DNA from: Devosia neptuniae
Lineage (GTDB): Bacteria; Pseudomonadota; Alphaproteobacteria; Rhizobiales; Devosiaceae
Length of the DNA stretch: 64,000 nt
Assembly: GCF_025452235.1 (NCBI RefSeq)
Contig: NZ_CP104965.1
Coordinates: 2,972,501 to 3,036,500, forward strand
Direction: 5' to 3'
Shown: positions 8,317 through 17,105 of the stretch, piece after piece
Position numbering within the stretch: position 1 is the first letter of the stretch
Layout: each line of letters starts with the position of its first letter
Program-made: the position numbers and the translations under genes
Notes under the pieces: model-generated
The model's input: only the letters and a program-made list of their open reading frames with translations
Databases searched by the model: none
Told to the model about the DNA's origin: nothing

Positions 8317-8530
8317 ATGCCACGACCTCGTGGTTCGACAAGCTCACCATGAGGTCTACTGGGCAATATCCAGATCGCGGACCATCCACGGTGGCACCCC
8401 GGCGCAGGCCGGGGCCCATCCTGAGATCGGGGCATGCGGAGAAAGGGTGGCAGCGCGATCACACACCCGCACCTTGCGGCAGATCTGCCACCTCGAGATG
8501 GGCCCCGGCCTGCGCCGGGGTGACACCGTG
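8317..8530. repeat. Block of two palindromic repeat families
   Basis: Bases 8,317-8,362 are one copy of the CACGACCTCGTGGTTCGACAAGC repeat. Bases 8,391-8,424 and 8,497-8,526 form an inverted pair of CCCCGGCGCAGGCCGGGGCCC, the short hairpin family ending in GGTGACA. They lie between the small hypothetical gene and the 3' end of hisI. Confidence 0.8.
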
Positions 8531-8548
8531 GGTGTGGAGGGTACTGCG

Positions 8549-8995
8549 CTAGTAAACCTTGGCCGGATCGAACAGGCGGGGCAGGCCGGTGTCCTTTAGG
8601 GCTGCGGTTTCGCCCGTTACTTCTACCTGGCGATAGAAGCAGGATTTGCGGCCGGTGTGGCAGGCGGCGCCGCGGCCGGTTTGTTCGACACTCATGACCA
8701 GGGCGTCCTGGTCGCAATCGGTGCGCAGCTCGACCAGCTTTTGCAATTCGCCCGAGGTTTCGCCCTTTTTCCAGATTTTGCCGCGCGAGCGGGACCAGTA
8801 ATGGGCGATACCGGTTTCAAGCGTCAGGGACAAGGCCTCGGCGTTCATATGGGCGAGCATCAGCACGTCCTTGCTCGAGGCCTCGATGGTGACGACGGTG
8901 ACCAGGCCCGCAGCGTCGAAGCGCGGGGCGAAGAGGGTGCCTTCTTCCAGTTGCTCGTGGGAGAGGGCGGCGGGATCGGCGAAGGTGATGCTCAT
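8549..8995 (-). CDS. hisI: Phosphoribosyl-AMP cyclohydrolase
   Basis: HisI opens the adenine ring of phosphoribosyl-AMP in the third step of histidine synthesis. The 148-residue length fits a monofunctional enzyme without a HisE domain. Recognisable blocks are [53 protein letters not shown], and [11 protein letters not shown] with the zinc-binding cysteines. All expected residues are present. It is not in a his operon here: the gene upstream on the same strand is a DUF1801 protein only nine bases away, which suggests co-transcription. Confidence 0.97.
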   Translation of the reverse strand: MSITFADPAALSHEQLEEGTLFAPRFDAAGLVTVVTIEASSKDVLMLAHMNAEALSLTLETGIAHYWSRSRGKIWKKGETSGELQKLVELRTDCDQDALVMSVEQTGRGAACHTGRKSCFYRQVEVTGETAALKDTGLPRLFDPAKVY

Positions 8996-9004
8996 GCCCG
9001 GGTT

Positions 9005-9445
9005 TTAGCGCGGGCGCGGCTTTTGCGCTAGGTGATAGGTCAAGGCGGCGCGGAGGCAAAGGGCGAGCGGGGTGGCCGGGAGGGGCGAGGCGGCGGGCAG
9101 GAGGAGCGCGCGATTGCCGTCAAAGGTGAAATCGTCAGCGAAATGGGCGCGGAAGGTGTCGATCAGGGTCGTTTGGCAGTTGAACAGGACTGCGCATTTG
9201 TCGGGCGCCGAGCGGACCATGCCGAGGCGGATGGTGGAGCCGCTGCGACTGGCTTCGGTGAGATAGGCCGGTTCGCCCCATTTGAGCGTTTCGGTGAGGG
9301 GGCCGACGCCATTGGTTTGAGCGGCGATGGTGAAGATCAGCTCGCGGATATCGAGGAGGCGCTGGCGCATTGGCTCGGAATAGCGCGCGAGGGCCTGCAC
9401 TACCGGTTCGGGCACTGGCGGAGCGCTGACTAGCTGTTCTGGCAT
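9005..9445 (-). CDS. DUF1801 domain protein
   Basis: The 146-residue protein fits the YdhG/DUF1801 pattern: MRQRLLDIRELIFTIAAQ, then the signature ETLKWGEPAYLTE, followed by LGMVRSAPDKCAVLFNCQT. The family includes relatives of the frataxin-like YdhG proteins; no reaction is established. The start MPEQLVSAPP was chosen because the open frame upstream runs into a repeat. It directly precedes hisI on the same strand, with a nine-base spacer. Confidence 0.82.
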   Translation of the reverse strand: MPEQLVSAPPVPEPVVQALARYSEPMRQRLLDIRELIFTIAAQTNGVGPLTETLKWGEPAYLTEASRSGSTIRLGMVRSAPDKCAVLFNCQTTLIDTFRAHFADDFTFDGNRALLLPAASPLPATPLALCLRAALTYHLAQKPRPR

Positions 9446-9518
9446 GGTTGATCCCTCGGGCACGCAAGCATAATGAGCGCGGGGGAAACAGGCAAATCCG
9501 GTCGGCGGCTGCTTCAGC

Positions 9519-9556
9519 ACCCCCACCCCGGCCCTCCCCACAAGGGGGAGGGAGAA
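9519..9556. repeat. Single CTCCCCACAAGGGGGAGGG repeat copy
   Basis: This is the same unit as at 2,531-2,556 and 5,447-5,474, here placed between the DUF1801 start and the folE stop. It can form a short hairpin downstream of folE. Confidence 0.75.
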
Positions 9557-9561
9557 GAGGG

Positions 9562-10185
9562 CTAGCGCTTGCCGACCATGGCGAAGAAGCGGTCTTGTTC
9601 TTGGCGGTCTTCGGCGAAGACGCCGGTGAAGCGGTGGGTGATGGTGGAGACGCCGTGGGCGTGCACGCCCCGCATGGACATGCACATATGCTCGGCTTCG
9701 AGCATGACGGCGGCGCCGCGGGGGCCCAGATTTTCGTTTAGCGCGTCGATGATCTGCGCGGTGAGGTTTTCCTGGGTCTGCAGGCGCCGGGCAAAGACCT
9801 CGACGAGGCGGGCGAGCTTAGAGAGGCCCACGACACCGTCGTGCGGCAGATAGGCGATGTGGGCCTTGCCGACAAAGGGCACCATGTGGTGCTCGCAATG
9901 GGAGCTGAAGGGAATGTCGCGGACCAGCACGATATCGTCATAGCCGCCAACTTCCTTGAAGGTGCGGTCGAGCACGGCTTTGGGGTCCTGGTCGTAGCCG
10001 GCATAGAGTTCGCCATAGGCTTTGGCGACGCGGCGCGGGGTGTCGAGCAGGCCTTCGCGGGTCGGATCGTCACCGGCCCAGGCGATCAGGGTACGGACGG
10101 CGGCTTCGGCTTCTTCGCGCGTGGGGCGAACCGGGGCGCTTGCCATGCGAGGCAAGGGAAAGGGCGGCTTGACGCTGGCATCCAT
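9562..10185 (-). CDS. folE: GTP cyclohydrolase I
   Basis: FolE converts GTP to dihydroneopterin triphosphate, the first step of folate synthesis. The protein has 207 residues with [20 protein letters not shown], the active-site block [14 protein letters not shown] and [12 protein letters not shown]. The zinc ligands would be Cys97, His100 and Cys168. The start at 10,185 ([11 protein letters not shown]) has AAGGAG eight bases upstream; an upstream extension in the open frame lacks this signal. It is divergent from the Fe-S scaffold gene, with about 150 bases for promoters. Confidence 0.97.
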   Translation of the reverse strand: MDASVKPPFPLPRMASAPVRPTREEAEAAVRTLIAWAGDDPTREGLLDTPRRVAKAYGELYAGYDQDPKAVLDRTFKEVGGYDDIVLVRDIPFSSHCEHHMVPFVGKAHIAYLPHDGVVGLSKLARLVEVFARRLQTQENLTAQIIDALNENLGPRGAAVMLEAEHMCMSMRGVHAHGVSTITHRFTGVFAEDRQEQDRFFAMVGKR

Positions 10186-10332
10186 CTGGTCGGCTCCTTG
10201 TGGCACCGCATTGAAAGGCTGCAATAGCGACTTTTGGACCAGTGGGACGTGAGCGATGTCCTGACAGCCCGGGTGCGAGCACCTATATAGGAGGCTGGAC
10301 ACAGGCCGACAAGAAACAGAATTGTTCGTTTC

Positions 10333-10785
10333 ATGGAACTCAGCGATCTCTATTCCGATAAAATCCTCGATCTTGCAGGAAATGCCCGCCAGCCGCCGCG
10401 GCTGGCGGCGCCTGATGCGAGCGCGCGCAAAACCAGCCGGGTGTGCGGCTCGACCATCGAGGTGGACCTAGTGGTGCGGGACGGGGTGATCGAGGATTAC
10501 GGGCACGAGATTTCGGCTTGTGCGCTGGGGCAGACTTCGGCGGCCGTGGTGGCGCGGGAGATTGTGGGGACGCCCGTGGACGAGTTCCGGACGGTGCGGG
10601 GGCAGATGCATGCCATGCTCAAGGCGAATGGCACGCCGCCGGCGGGCAAGTGGAGCGATCTGAAATATCTCGAGCCAGTGCGGGACTATACGGCGCGGCA
10701 TATGTCGACGCTGCTGGTGTTCGATGCGGTGGAGGCGGCGCTGGAAAAGATCGAGTCGGCTGAATCGGTTGCGGCCGGTTCTTGA
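10333..10785 (+). CDS. Iron-sulfur cluster scaffold protein (NifU N-terminal/IscU-like)
   Basis: The 150-residue protein belongs to the NifU_N/IscU family that builds Fe-S clusters. It has [20 protein letters not shown] at the start, the first cysteine in [14 protein letters not shown] and the second in [15 protein letters not shown]. The position of the third cluster cysteine, after the VRDYTARH helix, carries methionine (HMSTLLVF). It may therefore be a divergent scaffold or carrier rather than the main IscU. It overlaps the following yidD start by one base, so the two are translationally coupled. Confidence 0.88.
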   Translation: MELSDLYSDKILDLAGNARQPPRLAAPDASARKTSRVCGSTIEVDLVVRDGVIEDYGHEISACALGQTSAAVVAREIVGTPVDEFRTVRGQMHAMLKANGTPPAGKWSDLKYLEPVRDYTARHMSTLLVFDAVEAALEKIESAESVAAGS

Positions 10786-11096
10786 TGGATCGAGTCGTTT
10801 CGGGATTTTGGCGCGTGGTGGATTTGCCGTTCAAGATTGCGGCGGTGTTTTTGATCACGGTCTATCGGTACACGCTGTCGGCCTTTATGGGGCGGACCTG
10901 CCGGCATTTGCCGACCTGCTCGGAATATACGCGGGATGCGATCTGGCGGTTTGGATTCTGGCCGGGGGGCTGGATGGGACTGGCGCGGTTTGTGCGCTGC
11001 CGGCCGGGCGGAACGCATGGTTATGATCCGCTGCCGGAGGCGGTGCCGGTGGGGGCGCGGTGGTATCAGCCGTGGGGGTATGGACGGTGGAAGTAG
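10785..11096 (+). CDS. yidD: Membrane protein insertion efficiency factor YidD
   Basis: The protein has 103 residues with the YidD signature GRTCRHLPTCSEYTRDAIWRF, then GLARFVRCRPGGTHGYDPLP. The family is a small amphipathic protein at the inner membrane that helps YidC insert proteins. The first methionine at 10,785 overlaps the stop codon of the Fe-S scaffold gene; a TTG one codon earlier is possible. The usual rpmH-rnpA-yidC neighbours are absent, and pairing with a NifU-like gene appears to be the local arrangement. Confidence 0.96.
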   Translation: MDRVVSGFWRVVDLPFKIAAVFLITVYRYTLSAFMGRTCRHLPTCSEYTRDAIWRFGFWPGGWMGLARFVRCRPGGTHGYDPLPEAVPVGARWYQPWGYGRWK

Positions 11097-11104
11097 GGGG
11101 CGCC

Positions 11105-11554
11105 CTACTTCCCGTCGTATGCGGCGGTAAAGCCAGCAAGGCTGATGGTGGTGACGTGCCACCGTCCGCCTTTGTAGACACTCAGACGTAACTTGGAGCC
11201 GTGCCGCAGCATGTTGAGATAATCTTCGTTGGCGATAAACTCGCTCTGGCAGGTGCCGTTCTGGCACCTCATGAAGGGCACCCGGATCTCTTTTTGGCCG
11301 TCGATCTGCCATGTTACGCCAAACGGAAGATCAGCGTCTGGCGTGGTATCGGCTTTCAGAAGGGGGCCGTTAGATTTCTGAACGATCTCGAATGAATTCA
11401 CACTTCCGTTGCCTGTCTGGAAGCGTACGCAGTGATCTGCGCACGACTTGTACCACTGACCAACGGGCCCTTCTGCGAATGCCGGCGATGCCAAAAGGCC
11501 TGTCGCAACCAGGAAGACGAACGAAACAATAAAACCCGCAATTTTCGGTGGCAT
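11105..11554 (-). CDS. Invasion-associated locus B (IalB)-like protein
   Basis: This is a secreted protein of 149 residues with a signal peptide ending at about residue 27 (FLVATGLLASPAFA). The mature part shows the IalB pattern (PF06776): WYKSCADHCVRFQ, FGVTWQIDGQKEIRVPFMRCQNGTCQSEF and four cysteines likely to form two disulfides. In Bartonella, IalB supports erythrocyte invasion. In free-living relatives these proteins are common and the role is unknown, so the name should not be read as virulence. It converges on yidD with eight bases between the stop codons. Confidence 0.87.
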   Translation of the reverse strand: MPPKIAGFIVSFVFLVATGLLASPAFAEGPVGQWYKSCADHCVRFQTGNGSVNSFEIVQKSNGPLLKADTTPDADLPFGVTWQIDGQKEIRVPFMRCQNGTCQSEFIANEDYLNMLRHGSKLRLSVYKGGRWHVTTISLAGFTAAYDGK

Positions 11555-11856
11555 TTATCTTCCTGATTCCGCTCTACAATTTCGATGACAGTGCCTAGGG
11601 TTCACGTCGAAGTAAAGCGGCCCGGCAATTCTTTAGTGTGCCGGAAGCGCCAGTAAACAGAGGTTCCCGCTTATGCGGGAATGACACCGTGGGGCTGGGT
11701 CGCCGAGCTGACTGTTGTATCTCAGGGATAGACCCGGCGTTCGCCGGGGTGACATTGAGTTTTTGAGGCGTGCTGCTGGAAATGCACGTGATACGTGCTA
11801 GATAGGCGCCCTTGCCGTGCTTTTGCGGCAAGTTACCCAATTTCTGGAGACCTAAA
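11555..11856. other. Repeat-bearing gap and thrS leader
   Basis: This stretch has no gene. Two copies of the short GCGGGAATGACA-type hairpin repeat lie at 11,657-11,693 and 11,731-11,755. Nearer thrS are the perfect inverted repeat GCACGT-GAT-ACGTGC (11,784-11,798) and a hairpin CTTGCCG/CGGCAAG (11,811-11,832). The last could lie in the thrS mRNA leader, but no known regulatory class was recognised. Confidence 0.55.
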
Positions 11857-13839
11857 ATGACGATCAAGGTGACGTTCCCCGACGGTGCAACTCGCGACTA
11901 TGCGCGTGGCACCACTGGGACCACCGTGGTCGAGGGTATCTCCAAGAGCCTGGCCAAGAAGACGGTGGCTATGCGCTGGAACGGCGTGCTCAGCGATCTC
12001 AGCGATCCGCTGGAGGAAGACGGCCGCATTGAATTTGTCACGCGCGATAGCGGGTCCAAGGACGTGCTGGAGCTGATCCGGCACGACACGGCGCACGTTC
12101 TGGCGGAAGCCGTGCAGGAGCTGTGGCCTGATACGCAGGTGACGATCGGCCCGGTGATCGAGAACGGCTTTTACTACGACTTCAAGCGCGATACGCCGTT
12201 TTCGGAAGAGGATTTCCCGGTCATCGAGAAGAAGATGGCCGAGATCATCGACCGGGGTGCGGCGTTCACCAAGGAAATCTGGACGCGCGACCAGGCCAAG
12301 GCCTTCTTCAATACGCGTGGCGAGGCCTTCAAGGTCGAGCTGGTCGATGCCATTCCGGCTGACCAGTCGCTCAAGATGTATAAGCAGGGCCAGTGGATCG
12401 ACCTTTGCCGGGGGCCGCATATGCGCTCGGTCAAGGATATCGGCAATGCGTTCAAGCTGACCAAGGTGGCCGGCGCCTATTGGCGTGGCGACAGCAATAA
12501 TCCGGTGCTGAGCCGCATTTACGGCACGGCCTTTGCGAGCAGGGAAGAGCTGGACGCGTATCTGCACATGGTGGAAGAGGCGGAAAAGCGCGATCACCGC
12601 AAGATCGGGCAGGAGATGGACTTGTACCACTTCCAGCCCGAGGCGCAGGGATCGGTATTCTGGCACCCCAAGGGCTATGTGCTGTTCAACCAGATGGAGG
12701 CCTATATCCGTCGGCGGCTGAATTCATCGGGCTATGTCGAGGTGAAGACGCCGCAACTGATGTCTTCCAAATTCTGGGAGGCTTCGGGGCACTGGGGCAA
12801 GTATCGCGAGAACATGTTCGTGGTGCCTGACGAAGTGCCGGGAACGGAAGAGGAAGGGCCAGTTTTGAGCGGCAAGGGCGACCTGATGGCGCTCAAGCCG
12901 ATGAATTGCCCGGCCCATATCCAGATCTTCAACCAGGGCATCAAGAGCTACCGCGATCTGCCGCTGCGGATGGCGGAATTTGGCTGCTGCCACCGCAATG
13001 AGGCCCATGGTGCGCTGCATGGCCTGATGCGCGTGCGGCAGATGACCCAGGACGACGCGCATATTTTCTGCCGCGAAGACCAGATCCAGGCCGAGACCGA
13101 GCATTTCGTGCATCTGCTCTATTCGGTTTATGAGCATATGGGCTTTGCCGATGTGGTCATCAAGCTGGCGACGCGGCCGGAAAAGTTCGGTGGCACGATC
13201 GAGCGCTGGGATGCGGCCGAGAAGGCGTTGGGCGATGCCCTGCGCGCGACCGGCTATGACTTCGAGATCGCGGAAGGCGAGGGGGCGTTTTATGCACCCA
13301 AGCTGGAATTCCACCTCAAGGACGCTATCGGGCGCTCCTGGCAGGTGGGGACGCTGCAGCTGGACTATGTGCTGCCCGAGCGGCTGGACGCGACCTATGT
13401 CGCCGAAGACGGCTCGCGCCAGTATGCGGTGATGCTGCACCGGGCGATTTTGGGATCGCTGGAGCGGTTTATCGGCATGATGATCGAGAACTATGCCGGG
13501 CGGATGCCGATGTGGCTGGCGCCGACCCAGGTTGTGGTGGCGACCATTGTGTCGGAAGCCGACAGCTATGCCGAAAAGCTGGTGCGCCAGCTCAAGGACG
13601 CCGGTATCCGGGCCGAGATCGATGTGCGCAACGAGAAGATCAACTACAAGGTGCGCGAGCACTCGGTGGGCAAGGTGCCGCTGATGTTCGTGGTGGGCAA
13701 GCGCGAGGCCGAAGAAGGCACCGTGTCGGTTCGCCGGCTCGGAACCGAGGGGCAGAAGGTCATTCCGTTCATGGATGCCCTGGTGTCGCTTATGGCCGAA
13801 GCTACCGCGCCTGATCTCAAGGCGAAGGCTGCTGCCTGA
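11857..13839 (+). CDS. thrS: Threonyl-tRNA synthetase
   Basis: ThrS charges tRNA-Thr with threonine. The 660-residue protein has the full domain order: TGS (about 1-62), the editing/SAD domain (about 65-225, with [12 protein letters not shown] and the DLCRGPH motif), the class II catalytic core and the C-terminal anticodon-binding domain. Zinc ligands align as Cys351 (MNCPAH), His402 (QDDAHIFC) and His528 ([14 protein letters not shown]). ATG at 11,857 has TGGAGA six bases upstream. The stop overlaps the start of the next small gene by one base. The cognate-type tRNA-Thr(TGT) also lies in this window at 58,260. Confidence 0.98.
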   Translation: MTIKVTFPDGATRDYARGTTGTTVVEGISKSLAKKTVAMRWNGVLSDLSDPLEEDGRIEFVTRDSGSKDVLELIRHDTAHVLAEAVQELWPDTQVTIGPVIENGFYYDFKRDTPFSEEDFPVIEKKMAEIIDRGAAFTKEIWTRDQAKAFFNTRGEAFKVELVDAIPADQSLKMYKQGQWIDLCRGPHMRSVKDIGNAFKLTKVAGAYWRGDSNNPVLSRIYGTAFASREELDAYLHMVEEAEKRDHRKIGQEMDLYHFQPEAQGSVFWHPKGYVLFNQMEAYIRRRLNSSGYVEVKTPQLMSSKFWEASGHWGKYRENMFVVPDEVPGTEEEGPVLSGKGDLMALKPMNCPAHIQIFNQGIKSYRDLPLRMAEFGCCHRNEAHGALHGLMRVRQMTQDDAHIFCREDQIQAETEHFVHLLYSVYEHMGFADVVIKLATRPEKFGGTIERWDAAEKALGDALRATGYDFEIAEGEGAFYAPKLEFHLKDAIGRSWQVGTLQLDYVLPERLDATYVAEDGSRQYAVMLHRAILGSLERFIGMMIENYAGRMPMWLAPTQVVVATIVSEADSYAEKLVRQLKDAGIRAEIDVRNEKINYKVREHSVGKVPLMFVVGKREAEEGTVSVRRLGTEGQKVIPFMDALVSLMAEATAPDLKAKAAA

Positions 13840-14069
13840 TGCCGCAGCGGCCGTCCAATCGGGAAATCAAGGCGCTGACGCATCTCGGAGAAGAGAATGC
13901 GTTGGGACCCGGCGATTTCAAGGATATCGGCGAGAAGGTTTTCGCCGGTATGCTCAAGAAGGGCTGGGTTGTGCCGGCCGAGGGGCTGCCCGGTAAATAC
14001 CGGGCGACCATCAAGGGGCTGACCATCCACGAGGGTGAGATCATCTTTGCGGGGCGGCTGCGCAAATAA
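13839..14069 (+). CDS. Small hypothetical protein coupled to thrS
   Basis: The 76-residue protein begins [20 protein letters not shown]. It is basic and ends in IIFAGRLRK. Its ATG shares one base with the thrS stop codon, which points to translational coupling. The pattern suggests a compact winged-helix-like fold (helix, then TIKGLTIHEGEIIFAGRL strands), but no family was recognised. It is followed by a hairpin that could terminate transcription of the thrS unit. Confidence 0.65.
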   Translation: MPQRPSNREIKALTHLGEENALGPGDFKDIGEKVFAGMLKKGWVVPAEGLPGKYRATIKGLTIHEGEIIFAGRLRK

Positions 14070-14078
14070 GTATACCGG

Positions 14079-14108
14079 AGGTCCTCGCGAAAGCGGGGAC
14101 CTTTGTTT
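14079..14108 (+). terminator. Possible terminator of the thrS unit
   Basis: The AGGTCCTCGC stem, GAAA loop, GCGGGGACCT and a following TTGTTTG tract begin ten bases after the hypothetical gene stop. It has ten pairs with one wobble. The same bases are also a member of the short GCGGGAAT hairpin repeat family, and a second inverted copy lies at 14,127-14,160. Confidence 0.6.
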
Positions 14109-14126
14109 GTAGATGTGCAAAAGATA

Positions 14127-14160
14127 AACAGAGGTTCCCGCTTTCGCGGGAATGACACCG
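14127..14160. repeat. GCGGGAATGACA-type short hairpin repeat
   Basis: AGAGGTTCCCGCTTTCGCGGGAATGACACCG is a short hairpin unit that closely matches the one at 11,657-11,693 and lies opposite to the possible terminator just upstream. Confidence 0.75.
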
Positions 14161-14211
14161 TGGTGGATGTGGGCGTTCGCAGCAGGACGCTCTTGCGGTA
14201 GAGTTGAGACA

Positions 14212-14649
14212 ATGCCTGATCCCATCGTCATCACCCGCACTGTGAGCATCGATCCCTCGGAAATCGAGGAGACTTTTGTGCGCTCGGCAGGGCCGGGCGG
14301 GCAGAATGTCAACAAGGTGTCGAGCGCGGTGCAGCTGCGGTTCAACCTGATGGCGTCGCCCAATATTCCCGAGGCGATGAAGCGGCGGGTCGCTGTGCTG
14401 GCCGGCAAGAGGCTGACCAAGGATGGCATTATCGTCATCACCGCCAATGCCTATCGCGACCAGCCGATGAACCGGGCGGATGCGCAGCAGCGGCTGGTGG
14501 ATCTGCTGGTGGCGGGGGCGCATGTGCCCAAGGCGCGGGTGGCGACGCGGCCGACATTTGCATCCAAACAGCGGCGGCTGGAGGGCAAGGCCATCCGCTC
14601 GAGCACTAAATCCCTCAGAAACAGAAGGCCGGACCTCGATGGAGCCTAA
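14212..14649 (+). CDS. arfB: Alternative ribosome-rescue factor / peptidyl-tRNA hydrolase ArfB
   Basis: ArfB frees ribosomes stalled on mRNA ends by hydrolysing the peptidyl-tRNA. The 145-residue protein carries the catalytic GGQ motif in RSAGPGGQNVNKVSSAVQLRF. It ends in a basic tail (KQRRLEGKAIRSSTKSLRNRR), which in this family enters the empty mRNA channel. It lacks the extra domains of true release factors. The reading frame overlaps the next gene, UDP-glucuronate epimerase, by 11 bases, so the two are probably co-transcribed although unrelated in function. Confidence 0.94.
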   Translation: MPDPIVITRTVSIDPSEIEETFVRSAGPGGQNVNKVSSAVQLRFNLMASPNIPEAMKRRVAVLAGKRLTKDGIIVITANAYRDQPMNRADAQQRLVDLLVAGAHVPKARVATRPTFASKQRRLEGKAIRSSTKSLRNRRPDLDGA

Positions 14650-15649
14650 GCGTATCTTCGTGACGGGAAATGCGGGGTTTATCGGGTTTCACCTGGCGCA
14701 GCGGCTGCTGGCCGATGGGCATGTCGTCACCGGCTATGACGGGGTGACCGATTATTACGATGTGAGTCTGAAGCGGGCGCGGCTGGCGCTATTGGCGGAG
14801 CAGCCCAATTTCACCTTTGTCGAGGCCATGCTGGAGGATGGGGCGCGGCTGAAGCAGGCGCTGGCCGAAAGCGGGGCGCAATGGGTGTTTCATCTGGGGG
14901 CGCAGGCGGGGGTGCGCTACAGCATCGAGCATCCGCAAAGCTATGTGCAGTCGAATCTGGTGGGGACGTCGAACCTGCTCGAGGCGGCGCGGGAGACGCC
15001 GCCGGAGCATCTGATTTTTGCCTCGACCAGCTCGGTCTATGGCGGCAATACCAAGATACCCTTTGCCGAGACCGACCGGGCCGATAGCCCGGTATCGCTT
15101 TATGCCGCGACCAAGAAATCGGGCGAGGCCATGGTGCATTCCTATTCGCATCTATGGGGCATTGCGGCGACCAGCGTGCGGTTTTTCACGGTTTATGGGC
15201 CGTGGGGCCGGCCGGACATGGCGCTGTTCAAATTCGTTTCGGCGATGCAACAGGACAGGGCTATCGACATTTATGGCGAAGGCAAGATGCGGCGCGACTT
15301 CACCTATGTCGATGATCTGGTGGATGCGCTGGTGCGGCTGGCGGGGGCGCCGCCGGTGAAGGGGCAACCGGTGAAGGGGGACAGTCTTTCGGCGGTGGCG
15401 CCCTATCGGGTGGTCAATATCGCGGGGGGCAAGCCGAGTGAATTGATGGCGTTTGTCGCAGCGGTCGAGAACGCCATGGGGCGCAAGGCCAAGCACAATA
15501 TGCTGCCGATGCAGCAGGGCGATGTGGTGGCGACGCAGTCGGACACGGCGCTATTGCATGAATTGATTGGGGTGCTGCCGGAGACGCCTATCGAGGTGGG
15601 TGTGGCGCGGTTTGTCGAGTGGTACCGGCATTATTACGGCGTGAATTGA
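14639..15649 (+). CDS. UDP-glucuronate 4-epimerase-like NAD-dependent epimerase
   Basis: This extended SDR protein of 336 residues should interconvert UDP-glucuronate and UDP-galacturonate. It shows the NAD loop TGNAGFIG (residues 9-16), the catalytic serine block STSSVYGG (about 129-136), Tyr155-x3-Lys159 (YAATKK), and GPWGRPDMALFKF, which is typical of LpsL/CapI-type UDP-glucuronate epimerases. Its substrate would come from the UDP-glucose dehydrogenase at 45,879. ATG at 14,639 overlaps the arfB end. It opens the polysaccharide region. Confidence 0.93.
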   Translation: MEPKRIFVTGNAGFIGFHLAQRLLADGHVVTGYDGVTDYYDVSLKRARLALLAEQPNFTFVEAMLEDGARLKQALAESGAQWVFHLGAQAGVRYSIEHPQSYVQSNLVGTSNLLEAARETPPEHLIFASTSSVYGGNTKIPFAETDRADSPVSLYAATKKSGEAMVHSYSHLWGIAATSVRFFTVYGPWGRPDMALFKFVSAMQQDRAIDIYGEGKMRRDFTYVDDLVDALVRLAGAPPVKGQPVKGDSLSAVAPYRVVNIAGGKPSELMAFVAAVENAMGRKAKHNMLPMQQGDVVATQSDTALLHELIGVLPETPIEVGVARFVEWYRHYYGVN

Positions 15650-15659
15650 GAGAAGCGAT

Positions 15660-17048
15660 TTGACTATTTTCAGCCTGAAATTTGGGACGAGCGGCCTGCG
15701 TGGTCTGGCGGTGGAACTGGAGGGGCAAGCGGCGCGGCGTTATGTGGCGGCGTTTTTGCGGCATGCTGGGGCACTGGGCCAGCTGGGCGGCGGCAAGGTG
15801 TTTATCGGGCGGGACTTCCGGCCTTCGAGCCCCGCTATTGCCAAGGATTGCGCGGCGGCGATCGGGCTGTTCGGGCTTGAGGCGGTGGATTGCGGCGAAG
15901 TGCCGACGCCGGCACTGGCGCTGCATGCAATGGCGGCGGGTTGTTGCGCCATCATGATTACCGGCAGCCATATTCCCTCGGACCGGAACGGGCTGAAATT
16001 CTATGTGCCGGGCGGGGAAATCAGCAAGGCGGATGAAGCCGGGATTGTTGCGGCGTTGCGGGATGAGGTCGTGCCGGATAGCGCGGCGGGGATGCGCGAT
16101 GAATTTGATCTCGTCGTGGAGCGCTATGTCGCGCGCTATGCCGGGCTGTTGCCGGAGGGGGCGCTGACGGGGCTGCGGGTTGGGGTGTTTGAGCATTCCA
16201 GCGTGGCGCGGGATGTGTTGGGGCAGGTCATGCGGCAGGCGGGCGCCGAGGTGGTAAGCCTGGGGCGCACGGAGGAATTCGTCGCGGTCGATACCGAGGC
16301 GTTTGGCGATGCGGTGTTTGGCCCGCTCAAGGGGTGGATCGAGAGCGAAAAGCTCGATGCGATCGTGTCCTCGGATGGCGATGGGGATCGGCCGCTGCTG
16401 ATGGATGGCAGGGGTGAGTTTGTGCGCGGTGACGTGCTGGGGCTGCTGGCGGCGCAATTGCTCGGGGCAGGGACGGTGGTGACGCCGGTGACGTCCAATT
16501 CGGCGCTGGAACGGACGGGGTTTTTCGAGACGGTGCTGCGGACCAGGGTGGGCTCGCCCTATGTGATCGAGACGATGGAAACGGCTGATAGCGTGGTTGG
16601 CTTTGAGGCCAATGGCGGCACGTTTGTCGGCAATGGAATTGCAGGGCTCGACCCGCTGCCGACGCGGGATGCGGTGTTGCCGCTGCTGTGTGCGCTGGGG
16701 CTGGCGGCGCGGCGGGGCGTTGGGGTGGACGCGATCGTGGCGGAGCTGCCGCTGCAATATGCGCTGGCGGATCGGCTGCAGGATGTGCCGGCGGAGAAAA
16801 GCGCGGCGTTCTTGCGGCGGCTGGGTGAGGATCGCGCTTTTGCCGAAGCTTTTTTTGCGCCGCATGGGATTGCGAGCCTGTCCACGATCGATGGCCTACA
16901 GTTCCGCACGCTGGCAGGTGACATGGTGCATTTCCGGGCGTCGGGGAATGCGCCGGAGCTGCGGTGTTATGTGGAGGGGAGCACGGCCGAGGTGGCGCGG
17001 GGGCTGCTGGATTGGGGAATGAAGGCGGCGGCGGAGCAGGTGCGGTAG
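15660..17048 (+). CDS. Phosphomannomutase/phosphoglucomutase family protein
   Basis: This alpha-D-phosphohexomutase of 462 residues moves the phosphate between C6 and C1 of a hexose and so supplies sugar-1-phosphates for nucleotide sugars. Motifs in order are GTSGLRG near the start, the phosphoserine loop TGSHIPSDRNGLKFY (about residues 101-115), the metal site SSDGDGDRP and the phosphate-binding FRASGNAPELR near the end. The start is TTG at 15,660, with AGAGAAG six bases upstream and no better in-frame ATG. It follows the UDP-glucuronate epimerase by ten bases. Whether mannose or glucose is the true substrate cannot be told. Confidence 0.93.
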   Translation: MTIFSLKFGTSGLRGLAVELEGQAARRYVAAFLRHAGALGQLGGGKVFIGRDFRPSSPAIAKDCAAAIGLFGLEAVDCGEVPTPALALHAMAAGCCAIMITGSHIPSDRNGLKFYVPGGEISKADEAGIVAALRDEVVPDSAAGMRDEFDLVVERYVARYAGLLPEGALTGLRVGVFEHSSVARDVLGQVMRQAGAEVVSLGRTEEFVAVDTEAFGDAVFGPLKGWIESEKLDAIVSSDGDGDRPLLMDGRGEFVRGDVLGLLAAQLLGAGTVVTPVTSNSALERTGFFETVLRTRVGSPYVIETMETADSVVGFEANGGTFVGNGIAGLDPLPTRDAVLPLLCALGLAARRGVGVDAIVAELPLQYALADRLQDVPAEKSAAFLRRLGEDRAFAEAFFAPHGIASLSTIDGLQFRTLAGDMVHFRASGNAPELRCYVEGSTAEVARGLLDWGMKAAAEQVR

Positions 17049-17065
17049 AGCTTTTGGGTGTCACG

Positions 17066-17105
17066 GAAAAAAGGCCGCTCCCTGGGGAGCGGCCTTTTTG
17101 TTTTT
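17066..17105. terminator. Strong bidirectional terminator
   Basis: AAAAAAGGCCGCTCC-CTGG-GGAGCGGCCTTTTTG followed by TTTTT lies 18 bases after the phosphohexomutase stop and directly at the 3' end of the convergent secreted-protein gene. The stem is perfect and there are T-runs on both strands, so it should end transcription from both sides. Confidence 0.93.

Noticed and set aside
11811..11832. Hairpin before thrS as a known riboswitch or T-box
   Set aside because: It is too short, and T-box leaders are not expected in this group; only a plain hairpin is supported.
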